DNA of 64,000 nucleotides from Gloeocapsopsis dulcis. Its GTDB lineage: Bacteria > Cyanobacteriota > Cyanobacteriia > Cyanobacteriales > Chroococcidiopsidaceae. The stretch covers positions 4,118,001-4,182,000 of the forward strand of contig NZ_CP119968.1 of the NCBI RefSeq assembly GCF_032163395.1, read 5' to 3'. The position numbers were made by a program, and so were the translations under genes. Shown here in pieces: positions 52,827-62,261 of this stretch; position 1 is the first letter of the stretch, and every line of letters begins with the position of its first letter. The notes below the pieces were generated by a model. That model saw only the letters and a program-made list of their open reading frames with translations, did no database searches and was not told where the DNA came from.

Positions 52827-53638
52827 AATTAGCCGTAATATCGTGTATTCATGGTAATTTACCGGCATTAGATGCAGTTTTAGCTGATATCACCCAACAA
52901 AAAGCTGAAAAAATCTATTGCGTTGGGGATTTAGTTGGTTATGGTCCTTATCCTAATGAAGTCGTAGAACGCATTCGCACATTAAATATTCCGACGTGTG
53001 CGGGTTGCTGGGATGAAGATGTTGTGGAAGGTCTCAATGCTTGTGAATGTAGCTATCCATCATTATTAGCCGAAAAACGCGGTATGGCAGCCCATGCATG
53101 GACAAATCAGGAAGTCACACCAGAAACACGCGAATTTTTAGCGCAATTGCCTCATAGTTTACACGAAGGTAATTTATGTTTTGTTCATGGTAGCCCTTAC
53201 AGCGCTCATGAGTATTTGTTACCCGAAATGGATGCTTTTGTGGCGATGGAACGCGTACTTTCAACAGGGGCTGACGTGCTATTCTGCGGACACACTCACG
53301 TACCTTATGTGCGATCGCTTGATAATGGACAACTGCAAATTCGCATCACTAGTCCAAGTATTGATTCAGAGCAACAGCTAAATTTTACAGCGCCTTTCCA
53401 GCAAATTATAAATGTCGGTTCAGTAGGAGAACCACGCCACGGACGCCCGAATGCGACTTATGTTTTCTACGATACTGAGACGAAACAGGTGACGCTACGC
53501 GAAGTTTCCTACAATTACCAGAAAACTTGTGCAGCAATTATCGAAAAAGGTTTACCGCCTATTTTTGCTTGGCGTTTAGCAAAAGGCTTGGAATATGCGG
53601 AAAGGGCTGAAGATCCTACTCATGTGTGTGCGCGTTGA
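52823..53638 (+). CDS. metallophosphoesterase with Cys-substituted metal site
   Basis: 271 residues. The start ATG overlaps the upstream stop (ATGA) and AGGAGG lies 7-8 nt before it, so translation is coupled. The fold is a YfcE-like calcineurin phosphoesterase: VGDLVGYGPYPNE, CFVHGSPYSAHEYL, FCGHTHVPYVRS. Two expected metal ligands are replaced by cysteine: SDxHGN reads SCIHGN (Cys8) and GNxD reads GCWD (Cys62), while His10, Asp36 and the GHTH pair remain. Further cysteines (CECS) follow. It may use a zinc-rich or altered site. Zur-type operon context supports a role in zinc economy; substrate unknown. Confidence 0.8.
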   Translation: MKLAVISCIHGNLPALDAVLADITQQKAEKIYCVGDLVGYGPYPNEVVERIRTLNIPTCAGCWDEDVVEGLNACECSYPSLLAEKRGMAAHAWTNQEVTPETREFLAQLPHSLHEGNLCFVHGSPYSAHEYLLPEMDAFVAMERVLSTGADVLFCGHTHVPYVRSLDNGQLQIRITSPSIDSEQQLNFTAPFQQIINVGSVGEPRHGRPNATYVFYDTETKQVTLREVSYNYQKTCAAIIEKGLPPIFAWRLAKGLEYAERAEDPTHVCAR

Positions 53639-53641
53639 GTT

Positions 53642-54358
53642 ATGAGTTACTGGGCAATTTTAAGTGGTGTTGAAGGTAATTTAGCGGCTTATGAAGCTGT
53701 ACTTGCGGATATTAAACAAAGGGCTGTAGAAGAAATTTATATTTTAGGAGATTTGGTAGGACCGCACCCAGAATGCGAGAAATTGGTGCAGCGAGTTCAA
53801 AATCCTCGTCAGGGAGAATTGCAACCTCAAGTATGCAAAGGATGGTGGGAGGAACAATGTTTAATTTTGCATGGTGTTGGTGCAACTGGGGATGTGAGTG
53901 AATTAACTCATAAGTATGGTGCTGAAGTTATCGAGTTGTTGTGGAAATCTGTTTCTCGCCAAACAGTAGAATGGTTACGACAGCTTGATTTTGGTTTTCA
54001 CGATTTAGATTGTTTATTGGTTCATGGCAGTACTTTGGGTGTGGATGATGAATTATCTCCCGAAACACCTGCACCGCAAATGCTTGATCGCCTGCTGCGT
54101 GGAGAAGCGAATACTTTATTCTGTGGGCGTTCTGGATTGGCGTTTGAGTATCAAGTGCAATCAGGTTCAATTACAGCAAGTGTGACGACATTGGACGAAC
54201 AAAAATCACCGTGTGCGATCGCCGCACAACCACGCCAAGTTATTGGAGTAGGCAATGTTGGACGAGTGCCAAAAATTGCTATTTATACTTTGTTTGAACC
54301 GAACACCAATTCTGTAGAGTTTAAGACTGTTAATTATAAGGTTAAAAGAAGTGACTAG
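53642..54358 (+). CDS. degenerate metallophosphoesterase paralogue
   Basis: 238 residues, aligned with the preceding gene product along its length (ILSGVEGNLAAYEAVLADI, YILGDLVGPHPE, LLVHGSTLG). The metal ligands are mostly lost: SDxHGN reads SGVEGN, GNxD reads GWWE, and GHTH reads GRSG. Only the GDLVG aspartate and the VHG histidine remain. It is therefore probably a catalytically inactive partner or regulatory subunit of its neighbour, from which it is separated by only 3 nt. An origin by tandem duplication followed by divergence fits. Confidence 0.75.
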   Translation: MSYWAILSGVEGNLAAYEAVLADIKQRAVEEIYILGDLVGPHPECEKLVQRVQNPRQGELQPQVCKGWWEEQCLILHGVGATGDVSELTHKYGAEVIELLWKSVSRQTVEWLRQLDFGFHDLDCLLVHGSTLGVDDELSPETPAPQMLDRLLRGEANTLFCGRSGLAFEYQVQSGSITASVTTLDEQKSPCAIAAQPRQVIGVGNVGRVPKIAIYTLFEPNTNSVEFKTVNYKVKRSD

Positions 54359-54574
54359 AGTATTTTACGGTAGATAACTCGCTGAAGGATATAATTTCAA
54401 AGCATTTTTGTCATCTTGCTTAAGTAGTATTTCTTTGGGATTATTTTTTCAGCTCGTTGTGTAAATCCAGGGTTTAATTGAGAATGCTTTTCATTTAACT
54501 TGCATTTTCAAGTCAACAAATCTATACTCAATTCCAAGCAGTATCAGCACTCTTCACTTTTAAATTCAAATGCT

Positions 54575-55141
54575 ATGGCTTTTGTAACTCACATCCCGAC
54601 GTCGCCTGCTAGTTGCAGCCAGTATACTTTTAGTCGTGGCGACACAATCCCATTGCAACCCAATGTACTGTTACGCATTGAGCGCGGGGCTGTACGTAGC
54701 TTAACTTGGAGTGAAGAAGGTACAACAGTAACTCTAGGCTATTGGGGTGCTGGGGATGTCGTAGGTCAACCTTTATCGAAGATTCAACCCTACCAGATTG
54801 AGTGCTTAACAAGTGTAGAGGCGACTTACATTCCTGCACCGCAGTGGTGTCAGGTCATTGATAATATTTTACGGAACGTACAACAAGCAGAGGAATTACT
54901 GTGTATCGTTCGCCATGAACGAATTCCCAATCGTTTACTACAACTTTTAGCTTGGTTAGCTGGCAAGTTTGGGCGTAGTGTTGACCAAGGACAGTTAATC
55001 GATTTGCGGCTGACGCATCAAGAAATTGCCGAAGTTATTGGCACAACACGGGTGACTGTAACACGGATGCTCGCTCGTTTTGAGGAGGAAGGTATTATTT
55101 ATCGTCCTCGACGTCATTTTATTTTGTTACGTCGGGTTTAG
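54575..55141 (+). CDS. Crp/Fnr-family transcriptional regulator
   Basis: 189 residues from the ATG at 54575 (an upstream TTG extends it by 25 codons). Its core LRIERGAVRSLTWSEEGTTV, GYWGAGDVVGQPLS and helix-turn-helix LTHQEIAEVIGTTRVTVTRM match the regulator at 46571-47134 closely. As there, the sensor domain is shorter than Crp and no cAMP site is evident. It sits between the metallophosphoesterase pair and hemB, in the middle of the candidate Zur region, but no Zur box was found in its own upstream region. Target genes unknown. Confidence 0.9.
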   Translation: MAFVTHIPTSPASCSQYTFSRGDTIPLQPNVLLRIERGAVRSLTWSEEGTTVTLGYWGAGDVVGQPLSKIQPYQIECLTSVEATYIPAPQWCQVIDNILRNVQQAEELLCIVRHERIPNRLLQLLAWLAGKFGRSVDQGQLIDLRLTHQEIAEVIGTTRVTVTRMLARFEEEGIIYRPRRHFILLRRV

Positions 55142-55214
55142 AGTCTTCCGACTGAGGTTGTTTGTCTAACAGTAAATTCATTCGCGAATCGCATGCCATA
55201 AGCTTATTTCTGTG

Positions 55215-55229
55215 AAATAATGATTATCA
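55215..55229. promoter_or_regulatory. Zur/Fur-type operator upstream of hemB
   Basis: AAATAATGATTATCA differs from TGATAATNATTATCA at two outer bases; the core AATGATTATCATT is a perfect palindrome extended by TGAAA/TTTCA. It lies 18 nt before the hemB start codon. Confidence 0.65.
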
Positions 55230-55238
55230 TTTTCATAA

Positions 55239-56270
<1,032 letters not shown>

Positions 56271-56314
56271 AAAGGTCGCAAAGCATTGTCACTCAATACA
56301 AATGGTAGAGGCTG

Positions 56315-57145
56315 ATGACTACTACAGCAAAAGAAGCTACAGATAAGATTTCTGGTGTTTCGGAAACTTTGATGATTACGCTGTATGCACGGTATGTGGA
56401 ATCGCAGCGCCAGGATGCAATTCTTAGGGATAATAAAGCAACAGAAATTGTTGAGAAGATTGATTATGATTTTTCAAAGTATGCTCAAGGATGGGCATCG
56501 CAGCTTGGATGTGTGATTCGTGCAGAGGTTTACGATCGCCTAGTTTTGCAATTTATTCAAAATCATCCCAAAGCAACTATTATTAATTTAGGGGCAGGGC
56601 TTTGTACTCGTTTTTTTCGCGTTGATAATGGAGAAATAACTTGGTATGAGGTCGATTTTCCTGAAGTTATTGACCTGAAACGTAAGTTGATAGATGAAGG
56701 CAATCGCTACCGTTTTATTGCTAGCTCTATCTTAGAAACTACTTGGATCGAGGAGATTCAACGCGTAGCACCAGTATTAATTATGATGGAAGGAGTATCA
56801 ATGTATCTTACAGAAGTAGAGATGAAAACTCTATTTCAAAGTATTGTTCGTCACCTTGCACCTGTAATAATATTGATGGATGTCATTGCTACTAAAAGAG
56901 CAAAGAATACAAAGAAACATGACACTGTTTCTAAAACTACTGCAGAATTTAAGTGGGGATTGGATAACTCCAAAAAATTAGAAAGTTGGGGACAGGGAAT
57001 TAAAGTTACTGATGAGATTTACTATTTGACTCGTTTTGCTAATTACCCAGATCGCTTACCTTGGTGGGGTAGATATTTGCGGTTTATTCTTTCTGCTATG
57101 TTTAAAAACTTTGGTCGAGTGATTCAAGTGGAAATTAGTAAATAA
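56315..57145 (+). CDS. class I SAM methyltransferase, LCMT/TcmP-like
   Basis: 276 residues. The family's N-terminal SETLMITLYARYVESQ and the SAM site (ATIINLGAGLCTRFFRV, about 87-103), followed by YEVDFPEVIDLKRKLIDEGN, are characteristic of the leucine carboxyl methyltransferase/TcmP group of O-methyltransferases. LIMMEGVSMYLTEVEMKTLF is the family's later motif. It follows hemB by 44 nt on the same strand and could share the Zur-type promoter. The natural substrate is unknown; polyketide-like annotation by homology alone would be unsafe. Confidence 0.88.
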   Translation: MTTTAKEATDKISGVSETLMITLYARYVESQRQDAILRDNKATEIVEKIDYDFSKYAQGWASQLGCVIRAEVYDRLVLQFIQNHPKATIINLGAGLCTRFFRVDNGEITWYEVDFPEVIDLKRKLIDEGNRYRFIASSILETTWIEEIQRVAPVLIMMEGVSMYLTEVEMKTLFQSIVRHLAPVIILMDVIATKRAKNTKKHDTVSKTTAEFKWGLDNSKKLESWGQGIKVTDEIYYLTRFANYPDRLPWWGRYLRFILSAMFKNFGRVIQVEISK

Positions 57146-57148
57146 AAT

Positions 57149-57180
57149 GACGAACCACAGAGACACAGAAGAAAGAAGGT
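57149..57180 (-). repeat. inverted copy of the CTCTGTGGTTCGT dispersed repeat
   Basis: GACGAACCACAGAGACACAG is the reverse complement of the 9605 repeat core. It lies directly after the methyltransferase stop. Confidence 0.7.
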
Positions 57181-57255
57181 TAGTTTCGTTCATATACAAT
57201 TCAAGAGTGTTGTAGAATATCTGTAAGTACTTATCTTTAGTGGATAGTAATAATT

Positions 57256-57426
57256 ATGATCCTCAAGTTAGAATTACAGGATCTTGGATTGGAAATTAAG
57301 GCGATCGCATCTCCTCCTGAACCTGATGCTGAACCAATTCCGTCACCTGAACCAGGTACTGAACCCGATCCAGAACCATCACCAGAAGAAGATCCTGATT
57401 TAGAACCTGTACCTGCTCCATCGTAA
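57256..57426 (+). CDS. small acidic Pro/Glu-rich protein, 56 residues
   Basis: ATG at 57256 to TAA at 57424-57426, read directly. After MILKLELQDLGLEIKAIASP the chain is almost wholly Pro, Glu, Asp and Ser with repeating PEP/EPDPEP units up to the terminal PAPS. It is strongly acidic, with no Cys or aromatic residue. Its third-base pattern is regular, and the antisense frame is not protein-like. It could be a disordered linker or metal-binding peptide, or the remnant of a larger Pro-rich surface protein. It lies in the Zur-linked region; no operator was recognised before it. Confidence 0.5.
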   Translation: MILKLELQDLGLEIKAIASPPEPDAEPIPSPEPGTEPDPEPSPEEDPDLEPVPAPS

Positions 57427-57699
57427 CTTGATATTGAGGCACAAGCACTAGGAAAATTGAGAGATAGTCTATCAGTAACTCAAGCTTATTTTTTAGTAGC
57501 AAATAGTTGAAATGATGTTTGTGGGGAAAGCATTACAAAAAAAATAGTGACGCGAATTAATAACCTAAGTTAGGTTGTTTTTGAGTGCAGCAAGGTAAAA
57601 ATTAGAAAAGATAAAATATCAACAATCTCCCTATTTCTTCAGGTAGACGTCAGTTTGGATGAGGCTGCTCTACTGTTTGATCAGCGTTTTTGGTTGCAT

Positions 57700-58116
57700 A
57701 TGTCTTCTACGTACAACACTCATCGCCGTAAAGAAATTCTTCGGGGTGTTCTTGCCGTATCTTTAATTATTGTCGGTATTACGCATTTTATCCGACCAGA
57801 ACAATATGCGCGTATTGTACCGCCACCGTTTCCACCCGTTGCTTCAGTTTATTTGAGTGGTGTACTTGAGATTCTTGGTGCTATCGGCTTATTGATTCCT
57901 ACAGTAAGCGTAACAGCAGCATGGTTTTTGATTGCTTTATTTATCGGGGTGTTTCCGGCGAATATCTACATGACTTTACACAATATTAAAGTTGAGGGAA
58001 TTCCTCATAGTCAATTGCTTTATTTAGCAAGGCTACCGTTGCAAGCTGTATTAATTGCCTGGGCATATTGGTATACTCGAAATCCAGAGACACAATTAGA
58101 AACGACAGACGGCTAA
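57700..58116 (+). CDS. DoxX-like membrane protein
   Basis: 138 residues from the ATG at 57700 (MSSTYNTHRRKEILRG); the ORF opens at a TTG 15 codons earlier. Four membrane helices, with VGITHFIRPEQYARIVPPPF, YLSGVLEILGAIGLLIPTVS and FIGVFPANIYMTLHN. It is a paralogue of the protein at 24488-24925, about half-identical in the helices. It lies in the candidate Zur region, between the Pro/Glu-rich peptide and sufE. Function unknown. Confidence 0.8.
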   Translation: MSSTYNTHRRKEILRGVLAVSLIIVGITHFIRPEQYARIVPPPFPPVASVYLSGVLEILGAIGLLIPTVSVTAAWFLIALFIGVFPANIYMTLHNIKVEGIPHSQLLYLARLPLQAVLIAWAYWYTRNPETQLETTDG

Positions 58117-58175
58117 TTTGAACAAACACGATGCTCCTAGATTTTTTTAACTGTAGTACTTACACGATGTAATAA

Positions 58176-58190
58176 TGATAATCTTTATTG
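58176..58190. promoter_or_regulatory. weak Zur/Fur-like box before sufE
   Basis: TGATAATCTTTATTG keeps 12 of 15 positions of TGATAATNATTATCA: the left half-site is perfect, the right half-site degraded. It lies 9 nt before the chosen sufE start. Possibly an iron or zinc operator, possibly chance in AT-rich sequence. Confidence 0.35.
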
Positions 58191-58199
58191 TTAGTTATT

Positions 58200-58631
58200 A
58201 TGACTTCTACCGCAGCACCTTTACCAAATTCACTTGCGCGTGTTGTACAGCGCTTTCAACGACTTTCTAACCCAAAGCAACGATATGAGCAGTTGGTTTG
58301 GTATGCTAAACGGCTAAAGGAATTTCCAGAAGGCGACAAAGTGCCAGAAAATAAAGTTCCAGGTTGTGTTTCACAGGTGTATATTACTGCGGGGCTAGAT
58401 CAAGGAAAAGTTTGGTATCAAGGCGATTCGGATTCAGCACTAGTGAAAGGATTAGTTGCTCTATTGGTTGAAGGTTTGAGTGGATTGTCACCCGAAGAGA
58501 TTTTGCAAGTGTCTCCAGAGTTTATTAAGGATACCGGATTAAATGCGAGTCTGACACCTTCGCGCAGTAATGGTTTCTACAATATCTTTCAAAAAATGAA
58601 GGAAAAGGCTTTGCAGTTTTTGAGCAAGTAA
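58200..58631 (+). CDS. sufE: SufE cysteine-desulfurase accessory protein
   Basis: Takes persulfide sulfur from SufS through its active-site cysteine, for iron-sulfur cluster assembly. 143 residues from the ATG at 58200 (a TTG at 58188 overlaps the Zur-like box). Conserved Cys56 is in KVPGCVSQVYI and the family end PSRSNGFYNIFQKMKEKA is intact. The other suf genes are not nearby; stand-alone sufE is usual in cyanobacteria. Confidence 0.93.
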   Translation: MTSTAAPLPNSLARVVQRFQRLSNPKQRYEQLVWYAKRLKEFPEGDKVPENKVPGCVSQVYITAGLDQGKVWYQGDSDSALVKGLVALLVEGLSGLSPEEILQVSPEFIKDTGLNASLTPSRSNGFYNIFQKMKEKALQFLSK

Positions 58632-58650
58632 ACTTTAGATGTAAATAGAA

Positions 58651-58677
58651 GAGGGTCTAGCAGTGCTAAACCCCTCC
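58651..58677. terminator. hairpin between sufE and RTX mini-gene
   Basis: GAGGGTCTAGCA and TGCTAAACCCCTC form an imperfect stem-loop between the two converging genes; the right arm overlaps the RTX stop codon. No long T-run follows in either direction. Confidence 0.4.
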
Positions 58678-58809
58678 TCTACCTCCACTGAGAACATCAT
58701 TGCCCCCTCTACCCAAGAGCAAGTCATTGCCTGCAAAACCCAATAATGTATCGGCATATTGAGTTCCTAGGAGTGTATCGTTACCCGAAGTACCTTTAAT
58801 AATTGCCAT
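58666..58809 (-). CDS. RTX (calcium-binding) mini-protein, 47 residues, probably truncated
   Basis: ATG (complement of 58807-58809) to TAG (complement of 58666-58668). The product carries RTX nonapeptide-like repeats: GTSGNDTLLG, GFAGNDLLLG and GRGGNDVLSGG, the hemolysin-type calcium-binding pattern GGxGxDxLx. Intact RTX proteins have many more repeats and an adhesin or enzyme domain. This looks like a truncated remnant or a stand-alone repeat peptide. The sequence downstream (58630-58665) shows no continuing repeats. It is convergent with sufE. Confidence 0.6.
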   Translation of the reverse strand: MAIIKGTSGNDTLLGTQYADTLLGFAGNDLLLGRGGNDVLSGGRGGV

Positions 58810-59138
58810 AAATTTGTTGCCTGTGATATTGAATCAAAAGACAGGTTAAGCATTGAAAATTTTTGACAACAAAGTCTTACTATTTCCCCACATGATGTCA
58901 GGAAATAACAAAAACTATGAAGTTGAGTTAAGACAATTTTTTCCTCAATGCTGATACTTTGAGATTAATTTAAGAGGGAATGTCCAAGCATAAATTTTTT
59001 ATGAAGCGAAAAGAAAAATATCGCTTAAATTAAAGTTTTGGTAAAATCTAGGTAAGTGTATTTTGTATAAAAAATGAAGACGGCAATATACACTTACAAG
59101 TAATATTGCACATCTTCTTACAAGAAACTGAAATTTAA
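58810..59138. other. AT-rich intergenic region
   Basis: About 330 nt between the start of the RTX mini-gene and the end of the M16 peptidase gene. It is very AT-rich with no ORF of coding character. It should contain the RTX mini-gene promoter; nothing else was recognised. Confidence 0.45.
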
Positions 59139-60647
59139 TTAACGATTTTGTTGGGTCGCAACTGGGTTTGGTTCGGGAATTGTGATGTCGATTGGTGTAA
59201 CTTCTGATGCTAGTGCCGTTAATGGCGGTTGAATCGTACTGGCGTTACCGACTACCAAAGTGACTAAGTTTTCGGGCTTGAGGTGAGTTTGTGCGACACG
59301 TTGGATATCTTCAGCACTAGTCGCTTCGACAGCTTGACGATAGCGGAAGAGAAAATCTGCGGGGTAGCCGTAGTATTCGTAGCGCAAGAGTCGCGTTAGG
59401 GTTTGTGCCGGATCTTCAAAGTTAAAGACAAAAGAATTGAGAACTGAATCTTTAGCTAAAGCAAGTTCTTCCGGTGTTACTAATTCCGTTTTGAGACGTT
59501 CGATTTCTGTGCGCATTGCTTGAATAAAAGACACTGTGGCATCAGATCGAGTTTGTCCGCCAGCAACGAATAAACCAGGGTAGTCATAGCGGGGACTCCA
59601 TGCACCGTACACCGAGTAAGCCAAACCTTGACGCGATCGCACATTATTAAACAACCGTCCTCCAAAGCCATTTAATACTCCATTCAAGACATCTAATGCA
59701 GCATAATCAGGGCTATTAAATTGACCGCCCAAGTGACCAATTTGCAAGTAACTTTGCGTCAACTGCGGCTGATCTACCAAGAAAATACCACCTTGCTTTG
59801 CTTGACATACCGTTGGTAGTTGCGGTAGTTGCATCCCAGGATTCGGTTGCCAGTTGGCAAAATACTTTTGAATCAGCGATCGCATTTGCTGCGAGTCAAA
59901 ATCCCCGACAATTCCCAAAATCATATTATTGGGATAGAAATACTCGCGATAAAAATTAACGGCATCTTCTCGCGCAATATTATCTACTGTTTGATACTCA
60001 GGAATCCGCGCATAAGGACTGTCATCACCGTAAATCAACTTCTGAAACTCACGCTGAGCAATGCTACCTGGTTCATCATTCCGCCGTGCAATGCTACCAC
60101 GTAACTGTGTTTTTGCTAAATCCAACTTATCTTGAGCAAACACTGGCTGACGGATTACCTCAGCAAACAACCCAAACACCGTGTCCAGATCTTCGCTTAA
60201 AGCATCAAAGCTTGCCGAACCCGAAGCATTACTAATCGATGTTTCTACTGTAGCTGCCCGTTGCTCTAATAACTCATTAAGTTCATCGCCTGAATGCTGC
60301 TGCGTGCCCCCCGTCCGCATCACAGTTCCCGTCAAACCTGCTAAGCCAGTTTTTTCAGCGCTTTCCCAGCGTTGCCCAGTGCGAAACAACGCCGTACCAC
60401 TCACTAAGGGCAACTCGCGATCTTCCAACAGATACACAATCATGCCGTTATCCGTCACAAAGCGCGTATACTCTGGTAACTGCACCTCTGGTAATGGCGC
60501 AAACTGCAACTCAGTAAAATGCACAGCCCCTGCGATCGCAGGCAACCGCAACATCACCACCAACAGCAGTGCCACTAACCACAACCCAATCCAGTTAATA
60601 CTCCGCTTACTCCGACTTGTACCAACCCACTGCATCAACATTCCCAA
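59139..60647 (-). CDS. M16 peptidase-like protein lacking HxxEH (partner subunit)
   Basis: 502 residues. A signal anchor (IGLWLVALLLVVMLRLPAIA) leads into two M16 half-domains. The catalytic HxxEH motif is replaced: the aligned segment reads TGLAGLTGTVMRTGGTQQHS. The second-domain string GFGGRLFNNVRSRQGLAYSV (substrate-binding R/Y) is intact. This is the pattern of the inactive subunit in two-subunit M16B peptidases, with the active chain encoded upstream (60690-62261). It acts in the periplasm. Spacing of 42 nt, partly filled by a dispersed repeat, is compatible with an operon. Confidence 0.88.
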   Translation of the reverse strand: MGMLMQWVGTSRSKRSINWIGLWLVALLLVVMLRLPAIAGAVHFTELQFAPLPEVQLPEYTRFVTDNGMIVYLLEDRELPLVSGTALFRTGQRWESAEKTGLAGLTGTVMRTGGTQQHSGDELNELLEQRAATVETSISNASGSASFDALSEDLDTVFGLFAEVIRQPVFAQDKLDLAKTQLRGSIARRNDEPGSIAQREFQKLIYGDDSPYARIPEYQTVDNIAREDAVNFYREYFYPNNMILGIVGDFDSQQMRSLIQKYFANWQPNPGMQLPQLPTVCQAKQGGIFLVDQPQLTQSYLQIGHLGGQFNSPDYAALDVLNGVLNGFGGRLFNNVRSRQGLAYSVYGAWSPRYDYPGLFVAGGQTRSDATVSFIQAMRTEIERLKTELVTPEELALAKDSVLNSFVFNFEDPAQTLTRLLRYEYYGYPADFLFRYRQAVEATSAEDIQRVAQTHLKPENLVTLVVGNASTIQPPLTALASEVTPIDITIPEPNPVATQQNR

Positions 60648-60660
60648 ATTCCTTATGTTA

Positions 60661-60690
60661 AATCTCTGCGTTCTCTATGGTTCGTTCCCT
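60661..60690 (+). repeat. dispersed repeat copy CTCTGCGTTCTCTATGGTTCGTT
   Basis: Degenerate copy of the 9605 repeat in the gap between the two M16 genes, ending at the stop of the upstream one. Confidence 0.65.
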
Positions 60691-62261
60691 CAAGCCTGCG
60701 GTACTAACCGCCCTACCGTACGATTCTGTGTCGTAAAAGTTGCCTGCGCCACGCGTTGAACATCAGCAGCCGTTACCGCCTGAATCGCCTCTAACTCCTT
60801 GAATAAATTGCGCCAGGAGCCAGTTTTGACTTCATATTCCAACAACAACTGTGCCATCCCCATATTCGATTTTAGCGATCGCAACAATCCCGCCCTAGCT
60901 TGGGTCTTCACGCGATCCAACTCAGCAGCAGAGACAGGTTCCGTTTTTAAACGTTCAATTTCCTTTCTTAACGCTGCACCCACTTCATTTGCTGTATGAC
61001 GAGGAGCCGTCAACGCATAAAATAGCATGACATTTTGGTGTTTATCACCTGGAAAACCACTAAAGCCTTGGGCAGAAAGGGCAAGTTGTTGTTGTTCAAC
61101 TAAAGATCTATACAGCCGCGACGTGCGACCATCACTGAGTAATCTCCCAATAATGTCATAGGTGACATGATCGGGATCGTTAATTGCAGGACGGTGATAA
61201 CCTTCTAGATACCACGGCTGCGATCGCAAACGCAATTCAAATTCTCGCTGTCGCTTTTGAGGTGGTTCTGATACTTGCACGGCGGGGGCGGCAGGTTTTG
61301 CTTTGTAGCGACCAAAGTAAGTTTGTGCTAACTGTTGCACGCGATCGGCTTCAACATCACCGATCACTGCAATTGTTAAATTACTCGGTACGTAGTGCGT
61401 ATCAAAAAATTGTTGTAAGTCTTGCCGCGTCAAGTTGCGGATATCTTCTTCGTAACCAATTACCGGACGACGATAGGGATGTTTAGTAAATGCGGTATCG
61501 AGAAACTTCTCCACCATTTGACCAATAGGAGAATTATCGACTCGCAATCGCCGTTCTTCAAGAATGACATCTTTTTCTTGATAAAACTCGCGGAAGACAG
61601 GTTCTAAAAATCGCTCCGACTCTAGCGACATCCAGAGTTCTAGCTTATTACTCGGAAAACTATAGAAATAGCGCGTTGCATCTGCTGAGGTATTGGCATT
61701 TAAACCAACACCACCCGCTTGTTCAACAATTTGCCCCAGTTCGTTTTGTTTAACATAACTTTGGGCTTGGGCTTGCACTTTTTCAAATTCTGCCTGCAAA
61801 CGGGCAACTTCAGCTTTGTTCCCCCTTGCTTGCGCCGCGCGAATTTGGGTATCGAGTTCATCTAAGCGATCTAAGAGTGGCTTTTCTGCCTGGTAATCTG
61901 TTGTCCCGATGTGTTGCGTTCCCTTGAATGCTAAATGCTCTAAATAGTGCGCGATTCCTGTTTTACCATCAGGTTCATCCGCACCACCTACATCAGCATA
62001 GGTAAGAAACGAAACAACAGGTGCTCGATGGCGTTCTAAAACAATAAATTTTATGCCATTTCCCAGGCGAAACTCACTCAGTTGATCGACAACGCGATCC
62101 AAATAAGACTGCGCCGATGCTTCTGGAGTGGGTGTTTGCGTACGGGCGATCGCAATTGCTGGCAACGACGCCCAAGAAAACAAAATAATTATTAAAAAAG
62201 TGAAGATCCGCCATCTTACATGGTGAGGTAAGAACAATTGGCAGCAACGTTTCAAACTCAT
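60690..62261 (-). CDS. M16 zinc peptidase, catalytic chain
   Basis: 523 residues with a signal anchor (FTFLIIILFSWASLPAIAIA). The active-site motif is H105-YLE-H109 in KTGIAHYLEHLAFKGT, with the downstream Glu in the EEAQ-like helix of the same domain. Two M16 half-domains are evident (for example HYVPSNLTIAVIGDVEADRV, FGRYKAKPAAPAVQ). It should form the active chain of a periplasmic two-subunit M16 peptidase with the next gene. Promoter lies between it and the divergent tetR gene. Confidence 0.92.
   Translation of the reverse strand: MSLKRCCQLFLPHHVRWRIFTFLIIILFSWASLPAIAIARTQTPTPEASAQSYLDRVVDQLSEFRLGNGIKFIVLERHRAPVVSFLTYADVGGADEPDGKTGIAHYLEHLAFKGTQHIGTTDYQAEKPLLDRLDELDTQIRAAQARGNKAEVARLQAEFEKVQAQAQSYVKQNELGQIVEQAGGVGLNANTSADATRYFYSFPSNKLELWMSLESERFLEPVFREFYQEKDVILEERRLRVDNSPIGQMVEKFLDTAFTKHPYRRPVIGYEEDIRNLTRQDLQQFFDTHYVPSNLTIAVIGDVEADRVQQLAQTYFGRYKAKPAAPAVQVSEPPQKRQREFELRLRSQPWYLEGYHRPAINDPDHVTYDIIGRLLSDGRTSRLYRSLVEQQQLALSAQGFSGFPGDKHQNVMLFYALTAPRHTANEVGAALRKEIERLKTEPVSAAELDRVKTQARAGLLRSLKSNMGMAQLLLEYEVKTGSWRNLFKELEAIQAVTAADVQRVAQATFTTQNRTVGRLVPQA

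Noticed and set aside
57296-57502. 68-codon minus-strand ORF
   Set aside because: It is the antisense of the Pro/Glu-rich mini-gene; the repeats make a Gln/Val-rich artefact. The plus strand gives the more coherent product.
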